The notes beneath the pieces were generated by a model. The model was not told where the DNA came from and did not search any database. It saw only the letters and a list, made by a program, of their open reading frames with translations. The position numbers and the translations under genes are program-made. A DNA stretch of 64,000 nt from Belliella kenyensis (GTDB lineage: Bacteria; Bacteroidota; Bacteroidia; Cytophagales; Cyclobacteriaceae). Shown here in pieces: positions 19,092 through 28,253 of this stretch. The stretch is from the NCBI RefSeq assembly GCF_022549675.1, contig NZ_JAKZGR010000020.1:1-64000 (forward strand). Reading direction: 5' to 3'. Within the stretch, counting starts at the first letter, position 1; each line of letters begins with the position of its first letter.

Positions 19092-19310
19092 ATGAATAAG
19101 CTAAAGCTCTTTTTTGAGGATCGCGCCTTTGGTGTATGTTCAAGACTTGGAGAGAAGTTCAACTTCCCTATCGACAGTATCCGTCTATTTTTCATCTACA
19201 GCTCATTCATTACTTTGGGCTCTCCGGTGATTATGTACATTGTCATGGCTATGACCATGAAAATTCGCAAATATTTTAGAAAAATGAATAATCCTGTACT
19301 TTTTGACTAA
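19092..19310 (+). CDS. PspC-domain small membrane protein
   Basis: A 72-residue protein made of a single PspC domain: FGVCSRLGEKFNFPIDSIRLFFIYSSF, followed by one long membrane segment (GSPVIMYIVMAMTM) and a basic tail. In stress-response operons PspC senses envelope damage; stand-alone copies like this are frequent in Bacteroidota and their role is unclear. Its TAA overlaps the stop of the convergent glycosyltransferase gene in the shared bases CTAA. Confidence 0.85.
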   Translation: MNKLKLFFEDRAFGVCSRLGEKFNFPIDSIRLFFIYSSFITLGSPVIMYIVMAMTMKIRKYFRKMNNPVLFD

Positions 19311-20308
19311 AGTTGGGAGAATTTCTTTTTTCCTTTGATATAATAAAGCCATAGTATGGAGGCTACATTATTCGTCGATCTACTCGGCAACTTTAATGCC
19401 ACATCTTTGTTTGAATTTTTATTTCTTAGCTTGAGAAATCCTATATGTGCTTTGAGCACAGAAATAGCATCATGAGGCTTACCTTGAAAGAGGAAAACTG
19501 CCGCAGCAATAATATCCAAAACCAATCTTATCAAGTACTTCCATAAGAGTTCAGATTGTCTAAGATTGTTATCCAACATCAAGAGGGAGTTCCTAAAATT
19601 CAGATAGGTTTTTTTCGGATTTGATCTTGATAAAGTTCCTCCTCCTAAATGCTTGACTTCCACTTTTCCACAATAATGAATCTCTTTCCCCATACTTCTC
19701 CATCTCCAACAAAGATCTATTTCTTCCATATGGGCGAAAAACCTATCATCAAAGCCATTTGCCCTATGATAATCACTTGAGCGAACTGCCATGCAAGCAC
19801 CTGAAGACCAATCTACTCTGATTGAATCGTCATATTGACCATTGTCTCGCTCTATGGTATTGAATATTCTTCCCCTACAGTAAGGATACCCTAAGCTATC
19901 CAAAAACCCTCCCCCAGCTCCTGCATAATCAAAATAGCCTGGATGCAAAGCTGAAGTAATTTTGGGTTGAACAGCACATGTTTTGGTATTAAGCTTAAGG
20001 TACTCTATCAAATCTATGTCCCATTGCTTGGTAACTTCAACATCTGAGTTCAGCAGGATATAAAACTCATATTGGCCTTCCAAAAGTCTTAAAGCTTCGT
20101 TGTAACCTCCTGCAAAACCTGCATTAGAATTCATTCTCAGAATTTGAACACTTGGGAAATTTAGTTCCAAAACTTTCAGAGACCTATCCGTGCTGGCATT
20201 ATCAGCTACAATTATGGGGTAAGTCGAGTGTAATAAAACAGAAGGAAGAAACCTTTGCAGCATTTCTTCCCCATTATAATTCAATATGACTATGGCAGCT
20301 TCACGCAT
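19307..20308 (-). CDS. family 2 glycosyltransferase
   Basis: A 333-residue GT-A transferase that moves a sugar from a nucleotide donor, probably a rhamnosyl- or galactosyl-type enzyme of cell-surface glycan synthesis. Visible are VILNYNGEEML, the donor-binding VADNASTDRS, the metal-binding LLNSDVEV, the WSSGACMAVR block and EEIDLCWRWRSMGK, which is the typical GT2 acceptor-side ED motif. A membrane-associated helix near residue 270 (LVLDIIAAAVFLF) ties it to the inner membrane. The start is ATG 20308, overlapping the YbaB stop in TGATG. Confidence 0.92.
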   Translation of the reverse strand: MREAAIVILNYNGEEMLQRFLPSVLLHSTYPIIVADNASTDRSLKVLELNFPSVQILRMNSNAGFAGGYNEALRLLEGQYEFYILLNSDVEVTKQWDIDLIEYLKLNTKTCAVQPKITSALHPGYFDYAGAGGGFLDSLGYPYCRGRIFNTIERDNGQYDDSIRVDWSSGACMAVRSSDYHRANGFDDRFFAHMEEIDLCWRWRSMGKEIHYCGKVEVKHLGGGTLSRSNPKKTYLNFRNSLLMLDNNLRQSELLWKYLIRLVLDIIAAAVFLFQGKPHDAISVLKAHIGFLKLRNKNSNKDVALKLPSRSTNNVASILWLYYIKGKKKFSQL

Positions 20309-20640
20309 CAAAACATGCTACCAAGATCCATTCCTGGTATATTAGGCAACATACCGTCTGTTGCTGCTTTCATTTCATCCTTGATCTTAAATTCAATAGC
20401 TTCCAAAGCTTTATTTGTAGCTGCTACTGTCAAATCTGCAAGCATTTCTTTATCATTTGGATTGATCAAAGATTCATCCATTTCAATACCAAGTACCTTT
20501 CTATGACCATTCACTGTCACTCGAACCATCCCAGCTCCAGCCTCACCTTCTGCTGTCAAATGTACTAGCCTGGCCTGAGTTTCTTTGATCTTGGCTTGAG
20601 CTTCCTTTACCTTATTCATGATATTCATGAAATCAAACAT
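20308..20640 (-). CDS. YbaB/EbfC family nucleoid-associated protein
   Basis: A 110-residue DNA-binding protein that forms tweezer-like dimers. Family features are the N-terminal coiled helix (MNKVKEAQAKIKETQARL), the GAGMVRVTVNGHRKVLGIEMDESL core, and the C-terminal helix that follows. Most bacteria keep ybaB next to recR or dnaX; here it is translationally coupled to a glycosyltransferase by TGATG. A consensus promoter lies 35 bases upstream. Confidence 0.93.
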   Translation of the reverse strand: MFDFMNIMNKVKEAQAKIKETQARLVHLTAEGEAGAGMVRVTVNGHRKVLGIEMDESLINPNDKEMLADLTVAATNKALEAIEFKIKDEMKAATDGMLPNIPGMDLGSMF

Positions 20641-20674
20641 ACCTTATCGATTTATATGAAATACTTATTCTTGA

Positions 20675-20703
20675 CAAATATAAGATTTTTATAATTCTAT
20701 CAA
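20675..20703 (-). promoter_or_regulatory. promoter of the ybaB-glycosyltransferase operon
   Basis: TTG (20703-20701), 18 bases, then TATATTTG (20682-20675), a near-ideal Bacteroidota promoter. The start would be near 20668. Confidence 0.65.
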
Positions 20704-20862
20704 CACAAATCACTAACCAAAGAAAATTCATTAAAAGTAAAATAATAAAAATATAATTTTTAGTTTGAAAATTATTCAATAATTTGATCCATAAAACAAA
20801 ACATTTACAACATATTATCAGTATATTATCTGTATTGAAACATTTAACCCTTAGAAGTACCC

Positions 20863-21144
20863 ATGAAAACCATTGAAAAAATCGAGAAAGAAGAAATTAA
20901 AAATCTATCCTTTAAAAAGGCTGAGGTTTTATCAAGCGCAGATGAAATAAAAAAAAGGTGGAGTGATCTATATAGAGCTCAGGCATTGGGTAACTTACTA
21001 CAAAGTAAAGTTCAAATCATTTTCGAGACTACTGACGAAAAGACTTACAGAGTAGACACCACCATTTGGGCTGTTGGTCAGGATTTCGTTTCACTTAAAG
21101 GAGGGATTCATATTCCTGTTTCATCTATTCATGAAGTTAGCTGA
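20863..21144 (+). CDS. conserved hypothetical protein, 93 aa
   Basis: I do not recognise a named family. The N-terminal third is charged and helical (KIEKEEIKNLSFKKAEVLSSADEIKKRW). The C-terminal half reads as a small beta-barrel (SKVQIIFETTDEKTYRVDTTIWAVGQDFVSLKGGIHIPVSSIHEV), a pattern like an Sm/PRC-type fold. It is probably cytoplasmic. It stands alone between the ybaB promoter and the hisS terminator. Confidence 0.7.
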   Translation: MKTIEKIEKEEIKNLSFKKAEVLSSADEIKKRWSDLYRAQALGNLLQSKVQIIFETTDEKTYRVDTTIWAVGQDFVSLKGGIHIPVSSIHEVS

Positions 21145-21362
21145 TTCTCCCACTCTTTTTATTTAATTCCTAACCCTGATCAAATACAATATAGAAGGTT
21201 GAATAAAATCATGATGAAATAGTCTAATCCCAAAAATCGGTCAACTGGAATGGGTTTAAAATTGAATGTTGATAGATAATAGATAGAGATTAATCTAAAA
21301 GAAAAATAAAAATTTAGCGAAATGCATATTCTGTCAAATATATAGCATTACTAAAAAATCCA

Positions 21363-21397
21363 GAAAGCCTGCTGAACATAAAGTTCGGCAGGCTTCT
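21363..21397 (-). terminator. rho-independent terminator after hisS
   Basis: GCCTGCTGAAC pairs with GTTCGGCAGGC around a short loop, one mismatch. On the minus strand it is followed by CTGGATTTTTTAG. It starts 10 bases past the hisS stop. Confidence 0.85.
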
Positions 21398-21406
21398 TTG
21401 CTTGAA

Positions 21407-22777
21407 TTATAACTTGACAAGCTCTATTGCTTCCTTTACAGTTAAGGAAGATTGCTCACCCGTTTTAAGATTTTTCAAACTCACCAAATCATTTTTGATT
21501 TCTTCAGATCCTAACACTATCACGAAAGGAATCTGTTTCTTATCAGCATAAGTAAATTGCTTTTTGATCTTGGCTAGGTCTGGAAAAAGTTCAGATTCAA
21601 CGCCAGCCTCCCTCAATGCTGCCAATGTTTTCAGCCCATAGCTCACACCCTCCTCATCAAAATAGGTAACCAAAACTTTTGTCCCTACCAGCTGATCTTT
21701 AGGAAAAAGGTCTAGTTCTTCGAGAACATCATATATCCTATCTACGCCAAAAGAAAATCCCACACCTGAAACTCCATCTAATCCGAAAACTCCTGTCAAG
21801 TTATCATACCTACCTCCACCACTTACAGATCCGATAGTTACATTGTTTACTTTGACTTCAAAAATAGCACCAGTATAATAAGATAACCCTCTAGCTAAAA
21901 CCACATCAAAATCGACATAAGTTTCATCAGATCCATAGCTCGCCAACAAATCAAAGACACTTTGCAACTCTTCTATACCTTTGACTCCAATCTCAGAGGA
22001 ACTCAAAAACACCTTAAGAAAATTTAATTTTTCTTTATTGTTTCCTTTTAAATCTATGATAGGCCCAAGTTTTTCAATAGCCTCATTTTCAAAACCCCTA
22101 CCAAGCAATTCTTCTTGAACTTTTACCCAGCCGATTTTGTCCAACTTATCTATAGCAACACATAATTCTGACTCCTTTCCAGGCACTCCAATGACCTCCG
22201 CAAGGCCAGCTAGCACTTTTCTATTATTCAGCTTGATGCTATAATCTCTCAATCCTAATTTGGAAAAAACTCTTTTGATCATCAACAAAATTTCCAACTC
22301 ACATATCAAGCTATCTGTCCCCACTACATCTGCATCACATTGATAAAACTCCCTATACCTTCCTCGCTGTGGTCGATCGGCTCTCCAAACAGGCTGAATC
22401 TGAAATCTTTTGAATGGATAAGTCACCTCATTCCTATTCATCACTACGTACCTTGCAAATGGTACTGTAAGATCATAGCGAAGACCTTTCTCTGAAACCT
22501 TAGACAGCGTGGCAACAGATCCCGCTTCTAAGTCTTTTGAAGTCACATCTTTTAGATAATCACCACTATTTAATATCTTAAAAAGCAATTGATCGCCTTC
22601 ATCACCATATTTACCAGTAAGCGTACTGAGATTTTCCATCGCTGGTGTCTCCAGTTGCTGGAAGCCAAACAATTTGAAAGTATCTTTGATTATATCAAAG
22701 ATGTAGTTTCTTCGAGCCATTTGTAATGGACCAAAATCACGAGTACCTTTTGGAAGACTTGGTTTTTGAATTGCCAT
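21407..22777 (-). CDS. hisS: histidyl-tRNA synthetase
   Basis: A 456-residue class II aminoacyl-tRNA synthetase that charges tRNA-His. Motif 1 region (TRDFGPLQMARRNYIF), the histidine-A pocket LRYDLTVPFARYV, motif 2 (YREFYQCDADVVG), the histidine-binding LARGLSYYTGAIFEV, and motif 3 (GVSGVGFSFGVDRI) are all present, followed by the C-terminal anticodon-binding domain. It has a perfect -7 box and a clean terminator, and is divergent from the 45-residue basic protein gene. Confidence 0.97.
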   Translation of the reverse strand: MAIQKPSLPKGTRDFGPLQMARRNYIFDIIKDTFKLFGFQQLETPAMENLSTLTGKYGDEGDQLLFKILNSGDYLKDVTSKDLEAGSVATLSKVSEKGLRYDLTVPFARYVVMNRNEVTYPFKRFQIQPVWRADRPQRGRYREFYQCDADVVGTDSLICELEILLMIKRVFSKLGLRDYSIKLNNRKVLAGLAEVIGVPGKESELCVAIDKLDKIGWVKVQEELLGRGFENEAIEKLGPIIDLKGNNKEKLNFLKVFLSSSEIGVKGIEELQSVFDLLASYGSDETYVDFDVVLARGLSYYTGAIFEVKVNNVTIGSVSGGGRYDNLTGVFGLDGVSGVGFSFGVDRIYDVLEELDLFPKDQLVGTKVLVTYFDEEGVSYGLKTLAALREAGVESELFPDLAKIKKQFTYADKKQIPFVIVLGSEEIKNDLVSLKNLKTGEQSSLTVKEAIELVKL

Positions 22778-22796
22778 GAATAGGATGTTTTTTTGA

Positions 22797-22804
22797 CAAA
22801 GTTA
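22797..22804 (-). promoter_or_regulatory. -7 box for hisS
   Basis: TAACTTTG on the minus strand, 19 bases upstream of the hisS ATG. Confidence 0.55.
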
Positions 22805-22867
22805 ACAGAAGCTTACAAACAATTAAAAAATTTACTACTTAAACACGGTCAATTCAGAATTTTATAT

Positions 22868-22875
22868 TAATTTTG
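22868..22875 (+). promoter_or_regulatory. -7 box for the 45-aa protein gene
   Basis: TAATTTTG, a perfect TAnnTTTG match, 34 bases before the ATG at 22910. Confidence 0.55.
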
Positions 22876-22909
22876 CGCTTCATTTGAGATCATATAAACA
22901 GATAATACG

Positions 22910-23047
22910 ATGGCTGTTACTACATTAAAAAGAAAACTAAGAAGAAAAAGACAAGCTCAGAATACAAGAGTTATCAAAATCAAGCAATTGAGTGCCAAGC
23001 CGGTAATCAAAAATGTTGATGTAGAAGAATTGAAGAAAAACTTCTAA
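22910..23047 (+). CDS. small basic protein, 45 aa
   Basis: Reads MAVTTLKRKLRRKRQA at the N-terminus and ends KNVDVEELKKNF. It has its own -7 box and its own terminator (23081-23111), which together make a complete short transcription unit. The N-terminal half is strongly basic (KRKLRRKRQ) and the C-terminal half carries an acidic helix. Small basic proteins of this shape are often RNA- or ribosome-associated. I have a vague recollection of similar sequences in Bacteroidota but cannot name the family. It is below the size most gene callers accept readily. Confidence 0.75.
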   Translation: MAVTTLKRKLRRKRQAQNTRVIKIKQLSAKPVIKNVDVEELKKNF

Positions 23048-23080
23048 GGATGAGACTTGAAAATTTTCTAAAGAAATAAG

Positions 23081-23111
23081 AAAGGTAGCGATCAAATCGT
23101 TACCTTTTTTA
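23081..23111 (+). terminator. rho-independent terminator of the 45-aa protein gene
   Basis: AAAGGTAGCGAT (23081-23092) pairs with ATCGTTACCTTT (23096-23107), one mismatch, followed by a T-run. Confidence 0.85.
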
Positions 23112-23279
23112 TTTTTCCACGAATTGGCATCCAATCAAATCCCGTAAAACTTGCCATTTTTTACTGATTGATCACTTGACTTCATACCAAAAGTACTAAC
23201 TCAAAAAAATTATTGATTAATCCTCGATCAATATGCAATTATTTAAATATCCTAAGACGCCTCAATAATTTACTGATAT

Positions 23280-23822
23280 CTAAATCTGGCTTCTCTTTCC
23301 AAGTTCAATGACATTGAGATTTTTTAATTGCCCAGTTTCTATCTCAAATATTAACATTGTCCTTATCATATGAAATCCGTGTCGACCAATGGCACCAGGA
23401 TTCATGTAAAGACAACCTACACTTGGATCGAACTCCACTTTACATATGTGAGAGTGACCACAAACGAAAAGCTGACAGTGATGATCTCTAATCTTTTTCT
23501 TTATTCCATTAGCGTATCTTGGTGGCTTACCACCTATATGGAGCATACCTATCTTCAATCCCTCCACTTCAAACCAAAGTTCTTCTGGAAAGGCCGATCT
23601 CGCTACATGATCATCAATATTTCCAGTCACAACTCTGAGCACCTTGCCCTTTGGTAATGCATTCAATGTAGACAAATCTCCAATATCACCCGCATGCCAT
23701 ATTTCGTCCACATGACTCAGATGCTCGATGATTGCATCATCAATATAACCATGTGAATCCGATATCAATCCTATTCTTTTCAAATACGAAGTTTTTAGAT
23801 TATCAAAAATACTAATTTCCAT
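23280..23822 (-). CDS. metallophosphoesterase, YfcE/MJ0936 type
   Basis: A 180-residue calcineurin-like phosphodiesterase. Metal-binding motifs in order: GLISDSHGYID (D..H), WHAGDIGD (GD), TGNIDDH (GNxD), LHIGGKPP, and VCGHSHI (GHxH). Only single-domain length, as in YfcE, so a small phosphodiester substrate is likely. The first 15 residues are atypical and a start at a later codon is possible. Located between the small basic protein and pdhB. Confidence 0.93.
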   Translation of the reverse strand: MEISIFDNLKTSYLKRIGLISDSHGYIDDAIIEHLSHVDEIWHAGDIGDLSTLNALPKGKVLRVVTGNIDDHVARSAFPEELWFEVEGLKIGMLHIGGKPPRYANGIKKKIRDHHCQLFVCGHSHICKVEFDPSVGCLYMNPGAIGRHGFHMIRTMLIFEIETGQLKNLNVIELGKRSQI

Positions 23823-23989
23823 TAGTTGATCGAATGAAATCGAGAAGTAATCCTAAGACTTCATGTTAGAAATCCATCAATTCAGACAAAGCACGCAATA
23901 ATCATCAAAATATAGGCTAAACATCCTGGTTCAGTTTTGGAATTGCCCGATTACTTTCTATTTTTACGCACGAAAATTTTGAACAAGAA

Positions 23990-24970
23990 ATGAGAGTTAT
24001 ACAATTCAGAGAAGCATTGAGAGAAGCCATGTCCGAAGAAATGAGACGCGATAAAAACGTGTTCCTCATGGGCGAAGAAGTGGCAGAATACAACGGAGCT
24101 TACAAAGTTTCGCAAGGAATGTTAGATGAATTCGGTGCAGACCGAGTATATGATACCCCTATAGCTGAACTAGGTTTCGCGGGATTAGGTGTCGGAGCTG
24201 GAATGAATGGGCTTAGACCTATCATAGAATTTATGACATTCAACTTCTCACTTGTAGCGATTGATCAGATTATCAACTCTGCGGCAAAGATGTTGGCCAT
24301 GTCAGGTGGAGCATATAATGTACCAATTGTATTTAGAGGTCCAACTGGTAATGCTGGTCAACTGGGTGCAACACACTCTTCAAATTTCGAAAATTGGTTT
24401 GCGAACACCCCTGGCTTGAAAGTGGTGGTCCCTTCGAATCCATATGACGCCAAAGGTTTGCTAAAAGCCTCCATCAGAGATAATGATCCAGTAATATTCA
24501 TGGAATCAGAATTGATGTATTCTGATAAAGGTGAAGTACCTGAAGGAGAATATTTATTGCCAATCGGTGTAGCTGATATCAAGAGAAAAGGGAAAGATGT
24601 TACTATTGTTTCTTTTGGTAAAATGATGAAAGTAGCACTTGAGTCAGCAGAAGAACTTGCCAAGGATGGCATAGAAGCTGAGGTGATAGACTTAAGGACT
24701 GTACGACCAATAGATTATGCTACGGTAGTGGAGTCAGTAAAGAAAACCAATAGATGTGTCGTTATAGAAGAGGCAAATCCTATAGCGGCTATTTCATCTG
24801 AAATCGCTTACCATCTTCAGAGAAATGCTTTTGACTATCTTGATGCTCCAGTCATCAGAGTCAATTCTATGGATATCCCTTTGAGTTACGCGCCTACCTA
24901 TATCGATGCTACTATTCCAAATGTGGCTAGAACTCTGGAAGCAGTGAAGCAAGTGATGTATAAGAAGTAA
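23990..24970 (+). CDS. pyruvate dehydrogenase E1 component, beta subunit
   Basis: A 326-residue transketolase-like beta subunit that, with an alpha subunit encoded elsewhere, decarboxylates pyruvate on thiamine diphosphate. The ThDP-contacting glutamate is in FLMGEEVAEYNGAYKV; further blocks are DTPIAELGFAGLGVGA, PIVFRGPTGNAGQLGATHS and the C-terminal EVIDLRTVRPIDYATV. The other complex subunits are not in the window. Very similar 2-oxoisovalerate dehydrogenase subunits exist, but the RGPTGN pattern favours pyruvate. Confidence 0.93.
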   Translation: MRVIQFREALREAMSEEMRRDKNVFLMGEEVAEYNGAYKVSQGMLDEFGADRVYDTPIAELGFAGLGVGAGMNGLRPIIEFMTFNFSLVAIDQIINSAAKMLAMSGGAYNVPIVFRGPTGNAGQLGATHSSNFENWFANTPGLKVVVPSNPYDAKGLLKASIRDNDPVIFMESELMYSDKGEVPEGEYLLPIGVADIKRKGKDVTIVSFGKMMKVALESAEELAKDGIEAEVIDLRTVRPIDYATVVESVKKTNRCVVIEEANPIAAISSEIAYHLQRNAFDYLDAPVIRVNSMDIPLSYAPTYIDATIPNVARTLEAVKQVMYKK

Positions 24971-24990
24971 TACAACAATTTACAAAACAT

Positions 24991-25034
24991 AAAAAATGCC
25001 GATCCGATCATATTGATTGGGTCGGCATTTTTCA
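24991..25034. terminator. rho-independent terminator after pdhB
   Basis: AAATGCCGATCCGATCA pairs with TGATTGGGTCGGCATTT, closing a loop of four bases, followed by TTCATT. Confidence 0.85.
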
Positions 25035-25210
25035 TTCAAATATTAAAAACCACCTATTAGCAATCTCTACAAATACCTTTTGGATAGAGAAAAAGAAAAG
25101 TCTTAAATCAATTTTTAAAATAAACTACCCTATTCAAATTAAAAGTTACTCAAACCCCCTCAACAATTGACACCTCTGTGAGCTGATCTGGTAATTCATA
25201 AAAATGAAAT

Positions 25211-25361
25211 ATGGATATACGGAACTTTGCCAATGACATTACAAAATTCCGATTTATCTAACTTCCGATATAAATTGATATTGGATACTTATGGATATTG
25301 ACCATTAACAACCTGTTGAGCCAATGAATTGAAGTTACTGGTAAAAAAACGTATAATCAGT
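25211..25361 (-). mobile_element. 151-bp MITE-like element, copy 3
   Basis: Same orientation as copy 1. The 9-bp flanks are aaatgaaat (25202-25210) and aaatcaaaa (25362-25370), 7 of 9 matching. The last base of the element is T instead of the usual A. The right flank is the T-tract region of the receptor gene's terminator, so the insertion landed in a terminator tail. Confidence 0.8.
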
Positions 25362-25364
25362 AAA

Positions 25365-25400
25365 TCAAAAAAGGCTATCAGAATTATCCTGACAGCCTCT
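25365..25400 (-). terminator. rho-independent terminator after the outer-membrane receptor
   Basis: GGCTATCAG (25373-25381) pairs with CTGACAGCC (25389-25397), one mismatch, with TTTTTTGATTT following on the minus strand. Confidence 0.8.
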
Positions 25401-25421
25401 TTTGAATCAAGCTTTTAAATC

Positions 25422-27926
25422 TTAATTATTATTCATCATCGCTCCAGCAGCACCTTCTCCACCTTCTTTCATATCATCATTGGTCACGCCTCTTTTTCTT
25501 CTTCTTCCTCCATCTACACTAAGCTTTCCTATTCTATAAGAGAAATTGACTTTAAAATTCATGTTTCTCATTCCCACTACACTTTGTTGTATGATCGTAG
25601 GTGTCACCAATTCATTATTGATTCTGAATTCTGGTGTAAAAAAGTTGTCTGCGCCAAATCCTATTGTACCTCTCTTTTCGTTGAATTGTTTATTGATACT
25701 CATTCCATACATTCCAAAACCTCCAGCAGACCCTTGAAGCTGAACTTGTCTACCTCTGACAAATGTAAAACCTTGGATTTGCCAATCTTTAGGCAATGTA
25801 TAATTTCCGAACAACCTACCACTTACCACAAAACCTTCATTTGATGCTGCATTTCTAGGGTCATTGAGACCATTGGTAAGCATAGAGTAATAAGTATCTA
25901 TACTTCCATTCAATGAAAACTTACCCGACACACTGATGTTGGTGAAAATGCTTAAGCCTACAGCCCTTTCTCTACCAATATTTTCGAAGGTGGTAAAAAT
26001 CACGTCTTCCTCAATTACATTTCTTATAGGCTGAATAGATCCTGTGGTATTTCTAAAGTACGAAGAAAAATTCAATGAACTCCCTCCAATAAATGTACTA
26101 TAACCTAACTCATAATTATCCGTCAATTCAGGATCTAACAAAGGATTACCTTGAGACTGTTGCCGAGGATTTGCTTGGTTTAAGTTTGGATTCAAGAATT
26201 GTAAAGATGGCCTCTGAATCCTTCTGTTGTAAGCTGCCTTGATCATATTGCCATTGGATAGTTTTTTACCGAAATTAAAACTTGGTACAAACACCCCATA
26301 GGAAGGAATCTCCGCAGGCAAATCGGAATCTCTAAAATCGGCTTCGATTACAGTATATTCATACCTTAGTCCCCCCTTCAATGTATAATCATTACCTAGA
26401 CCCAAAGTATAAGAAGCATATGCGGCCGTCACATTTTGATCATATGTAAATTGATTGGAAAATGTTGCATCTTCAATTTTTTCAAATGGCCCATCAGTTC
26501 CAGTTGCTGTAAAATAAGCAAAATCTGAAGTCACCCTTCTCAATATATTTTTTGCTCCGTATTCTAGAATCTGATTTTTGCTATTCCCTACAGGAGTTAC
26601 ATAATCAAGCTGAATTGTGTATTCTTCGTTCACGCCCAAATTTTCATTTTTTACCCTACTGATGATATCAGTGAAAGTTCCATTGTAAAGGCTATTGATG
26701 AAATCGTTCGTATTGTTATTCCTACTATACAATCCAGAAATACTAAACTCCTTCTGAGGTATATCAAAAGTTCTGGTATAGTTGAAATTCACATCTACTG
26801 TATTAGAGAGATTATCTGTATTGACATCGCTCAATAATGCGGAGATTAATTGATCATCCTGAAAAGTCTCTGTGAATAAGCCATCTTGTCTATTACGCAT
26901 ATTTCTCAGTCCAATACTTGCAGATGCTGTCAAAAAGTCTTTTTTGGAAATCTCATAATCCCAGCCTAGGTTATATCTACCGAAGAGCATATTGTTTCTT
27001 GTGTCTGCTTGCTGCTGGACCAAAGAAGTTGTCCCGTCTGAAGCTATTAAAGTCTGTGTGTTTTCAAAAGAACCCAAAATATTGTATCCAGCTCTACCAA
27101 AACCCCCAAGCGTCCAACCCATTTTTCCTCTTTTGAGACTAGCATTAAGACCAAGATTTGAACCTCTGAGGCCAGCACTTGTGTTTACGTTCAAAGACGC
27201 TCCTTGTAGGTTGTTCTTTTTAGTAATGATGTTCAAAACCCCACCTGTACCTTCTGCGTCATATTTTGCTGAAGGAGAAGTAATCACTTCTACAGATTTG
27301 ATTTCTTCTGCGGGGATCTGTTTCAATGCATCCGAAATATTACTTGCAACAATAGCAGACTGCTTGCCATCTATGAGTACTAAGATATTTGAACTTCCTC
27401 GCATGGAAACATTACCGTCAAGATCCACAGATAGCATAGGAACTCTCCTTAGGACGTCACTAGCATCTCCACCTGCTGTGGTACGATCATTTTCGGCATT
27501 ATAAATGGTCCTATCAACTTTTTCTTCAATCAATTGGCGCTGACCTTGGACAGTTACCTCTTCTAGACCCATAGCTTCCTGCTCCAATTTGACCTCACCT
27601 AATTTTACGTTTGAATTGGACGCACTGATAGTGAAGACTGAAGATGTATATGCTTCAAACCCCATAAAGCTCACCTGAAGTACGTAAGAGCCATCTTTGA
27701 AGCCAGTGATTACAAATTCTCCATCCATGTCAGCTACAGCACCTGCCACATTTTGTTTCGTCTCCGCATTCATCAAAGCTGCGGCTGCATAAGGCACTGT
27801 TTCAGATGTAGAAGCATCCACTACTTTACCCGAAACTTTGTAAACAGGCTTATCTTGAGCGTCTACTTGATGAAAAATCATTATCCAAAGCACTAAGGCT
27901 AACAATAGTTGGTATTTTGTTTTCAT
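25422..27926 (-). CDS. TonB-dependent-receptor-like outer-membrane beta-barrel protein
   Basis: An 834-residue outer-membrane protein. A signal peptide (through VDAQ) is followed by a carboxypeptidase-regulatory-like domain (VSGKVVDASTSETVPYAAAALMNAET...FKDGSYVLQVSFMGFE). A plug domain follows with MRGSSNILVLIDGKQS and EIKSVEVITSPSAKYDAEGTGGVLNIITKK. The remainder is a barrel of the 'outer membrane protein beta-barrel family' type. The usual C-terminal aromatic is not at the very end: after NFSYRIGKLS there is a 30-residue basic then Gly/Met/Asn-rich tail (GGRRRKRG), which is unusual. Substrate unknown. Divergent from the LytS kinase. Confidence 0.9.
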   Translation of the reverse strand: MKTKYQLLLALVLWIMIFHQVDAQDKPVYKVSGKVVDASTSETVPYAAAALMNAETKQNVAGAVADMDGEFVITGFKDGSYVLQVSFMGFEAYTSSVFTISASNSNVKLGEVKLEQEAMGLEEVTVQGQRQLIEEKVDRTIYNAENDRTTAGGDASDVLRRVPMLSVDLDGNVSMRGSSNILVLIDGKQSAIVASNISDALKQIPAEEIKSVEVITSPSAKYDAEGTGGVLNIITKKNNLQGASLNVNTSAGLRGSNLGLNASLKRGKMGWTLGGFGRAGYNILGSFENTQTLIASDGTTSLVQQQADTRNNMLFGRYNLGWDYEISKKDFLTASASIGLRNMRNRQDGLFTETFQDDQLISALLSDVNTDNLSNTVDVNFNYTRTFDIPQKEFSISGLYSRNNNTNDFINSLYNGTFTDIISRVKNENLGVNEEYTIQLDYVTPVGNSKNQILEYGAKNILRRVTSDFAYFTATGTDGPFEKIEDATFSNQFTYDQNVTAAYASYTLGLGNDYTLKGGLRYEYTVIEADFRDSDLPAEIPSYGVFVPSFNFGKKLSNGNMIKAAYNRRIQRPSLQFLNPNLNQANPRQQSQGNPLLDPELTDNYELGYSTFIGGSSLNFSSYFRNTTGSIQPIRNVIEEDVIFTTFENIGRERAVGLSIFTNISVSGKFSLNGSIDTYYSMLTNGLNDPRNAASNEGFVVSGRLFGNYTLPKDWQIQGFTFVRGRQVQLQGSAGGFGMYGMSINKQFNEKRGTIGFGADNFFTPEFRINNELVTPTIIQQSVVGMRNMNFKVNFSYRIGKLSVDGGRRRKRGVTNDDMKEGGEGAAGAMMNNN

Positions 27927-28202
27927 TGTTATGATATATTTACTTACGTTGATTCTACTATTTTTTTTTTTAAAAATGTTTTCTCGCGAGCTCTCACTTT
28001 TTTTTGTGATTCAGAAAAGACACATTTCTACAACAAAGAAACTTCCTTCTGTATTCAAATAAAAATAGAATAGACTGAATGGAATTATTCATCGACAAAG
28101 TCCATGAATTTGAGGATAAAGGATCTAGAAAAAAATCAAAACACAATTAATCCACCAAAATCCCGTATTCATCGGTAAAATCTCCTATTTGGTAGATAAT
28201 AA
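27927..28202. other. divergent intergenic region
   Basis: About 280 AT-rich bases between the receptor gene and the LytS operon. No reading frame or hairpin of note apart from the lytS promoter at its right end. Confidence 0.4.
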
Positions 28203-28229
28203 TTGTTTAAATACAAAATTTTATTTTTG
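28203..28229 (+). promoter_or_regulatory. promoter of the LytS/LytR operon
   Basis: TTG (28203-28205), 16 bases, then TATTTTTG (28222-28229). The start would be near 28236, which places the ATG at 28203 upstream of the transcript and identifies ATG 28254 as the true start. Confidence 0.65.
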
Positions 28230-28253
28230 TTTACTACACCAAACCATCCTTTT

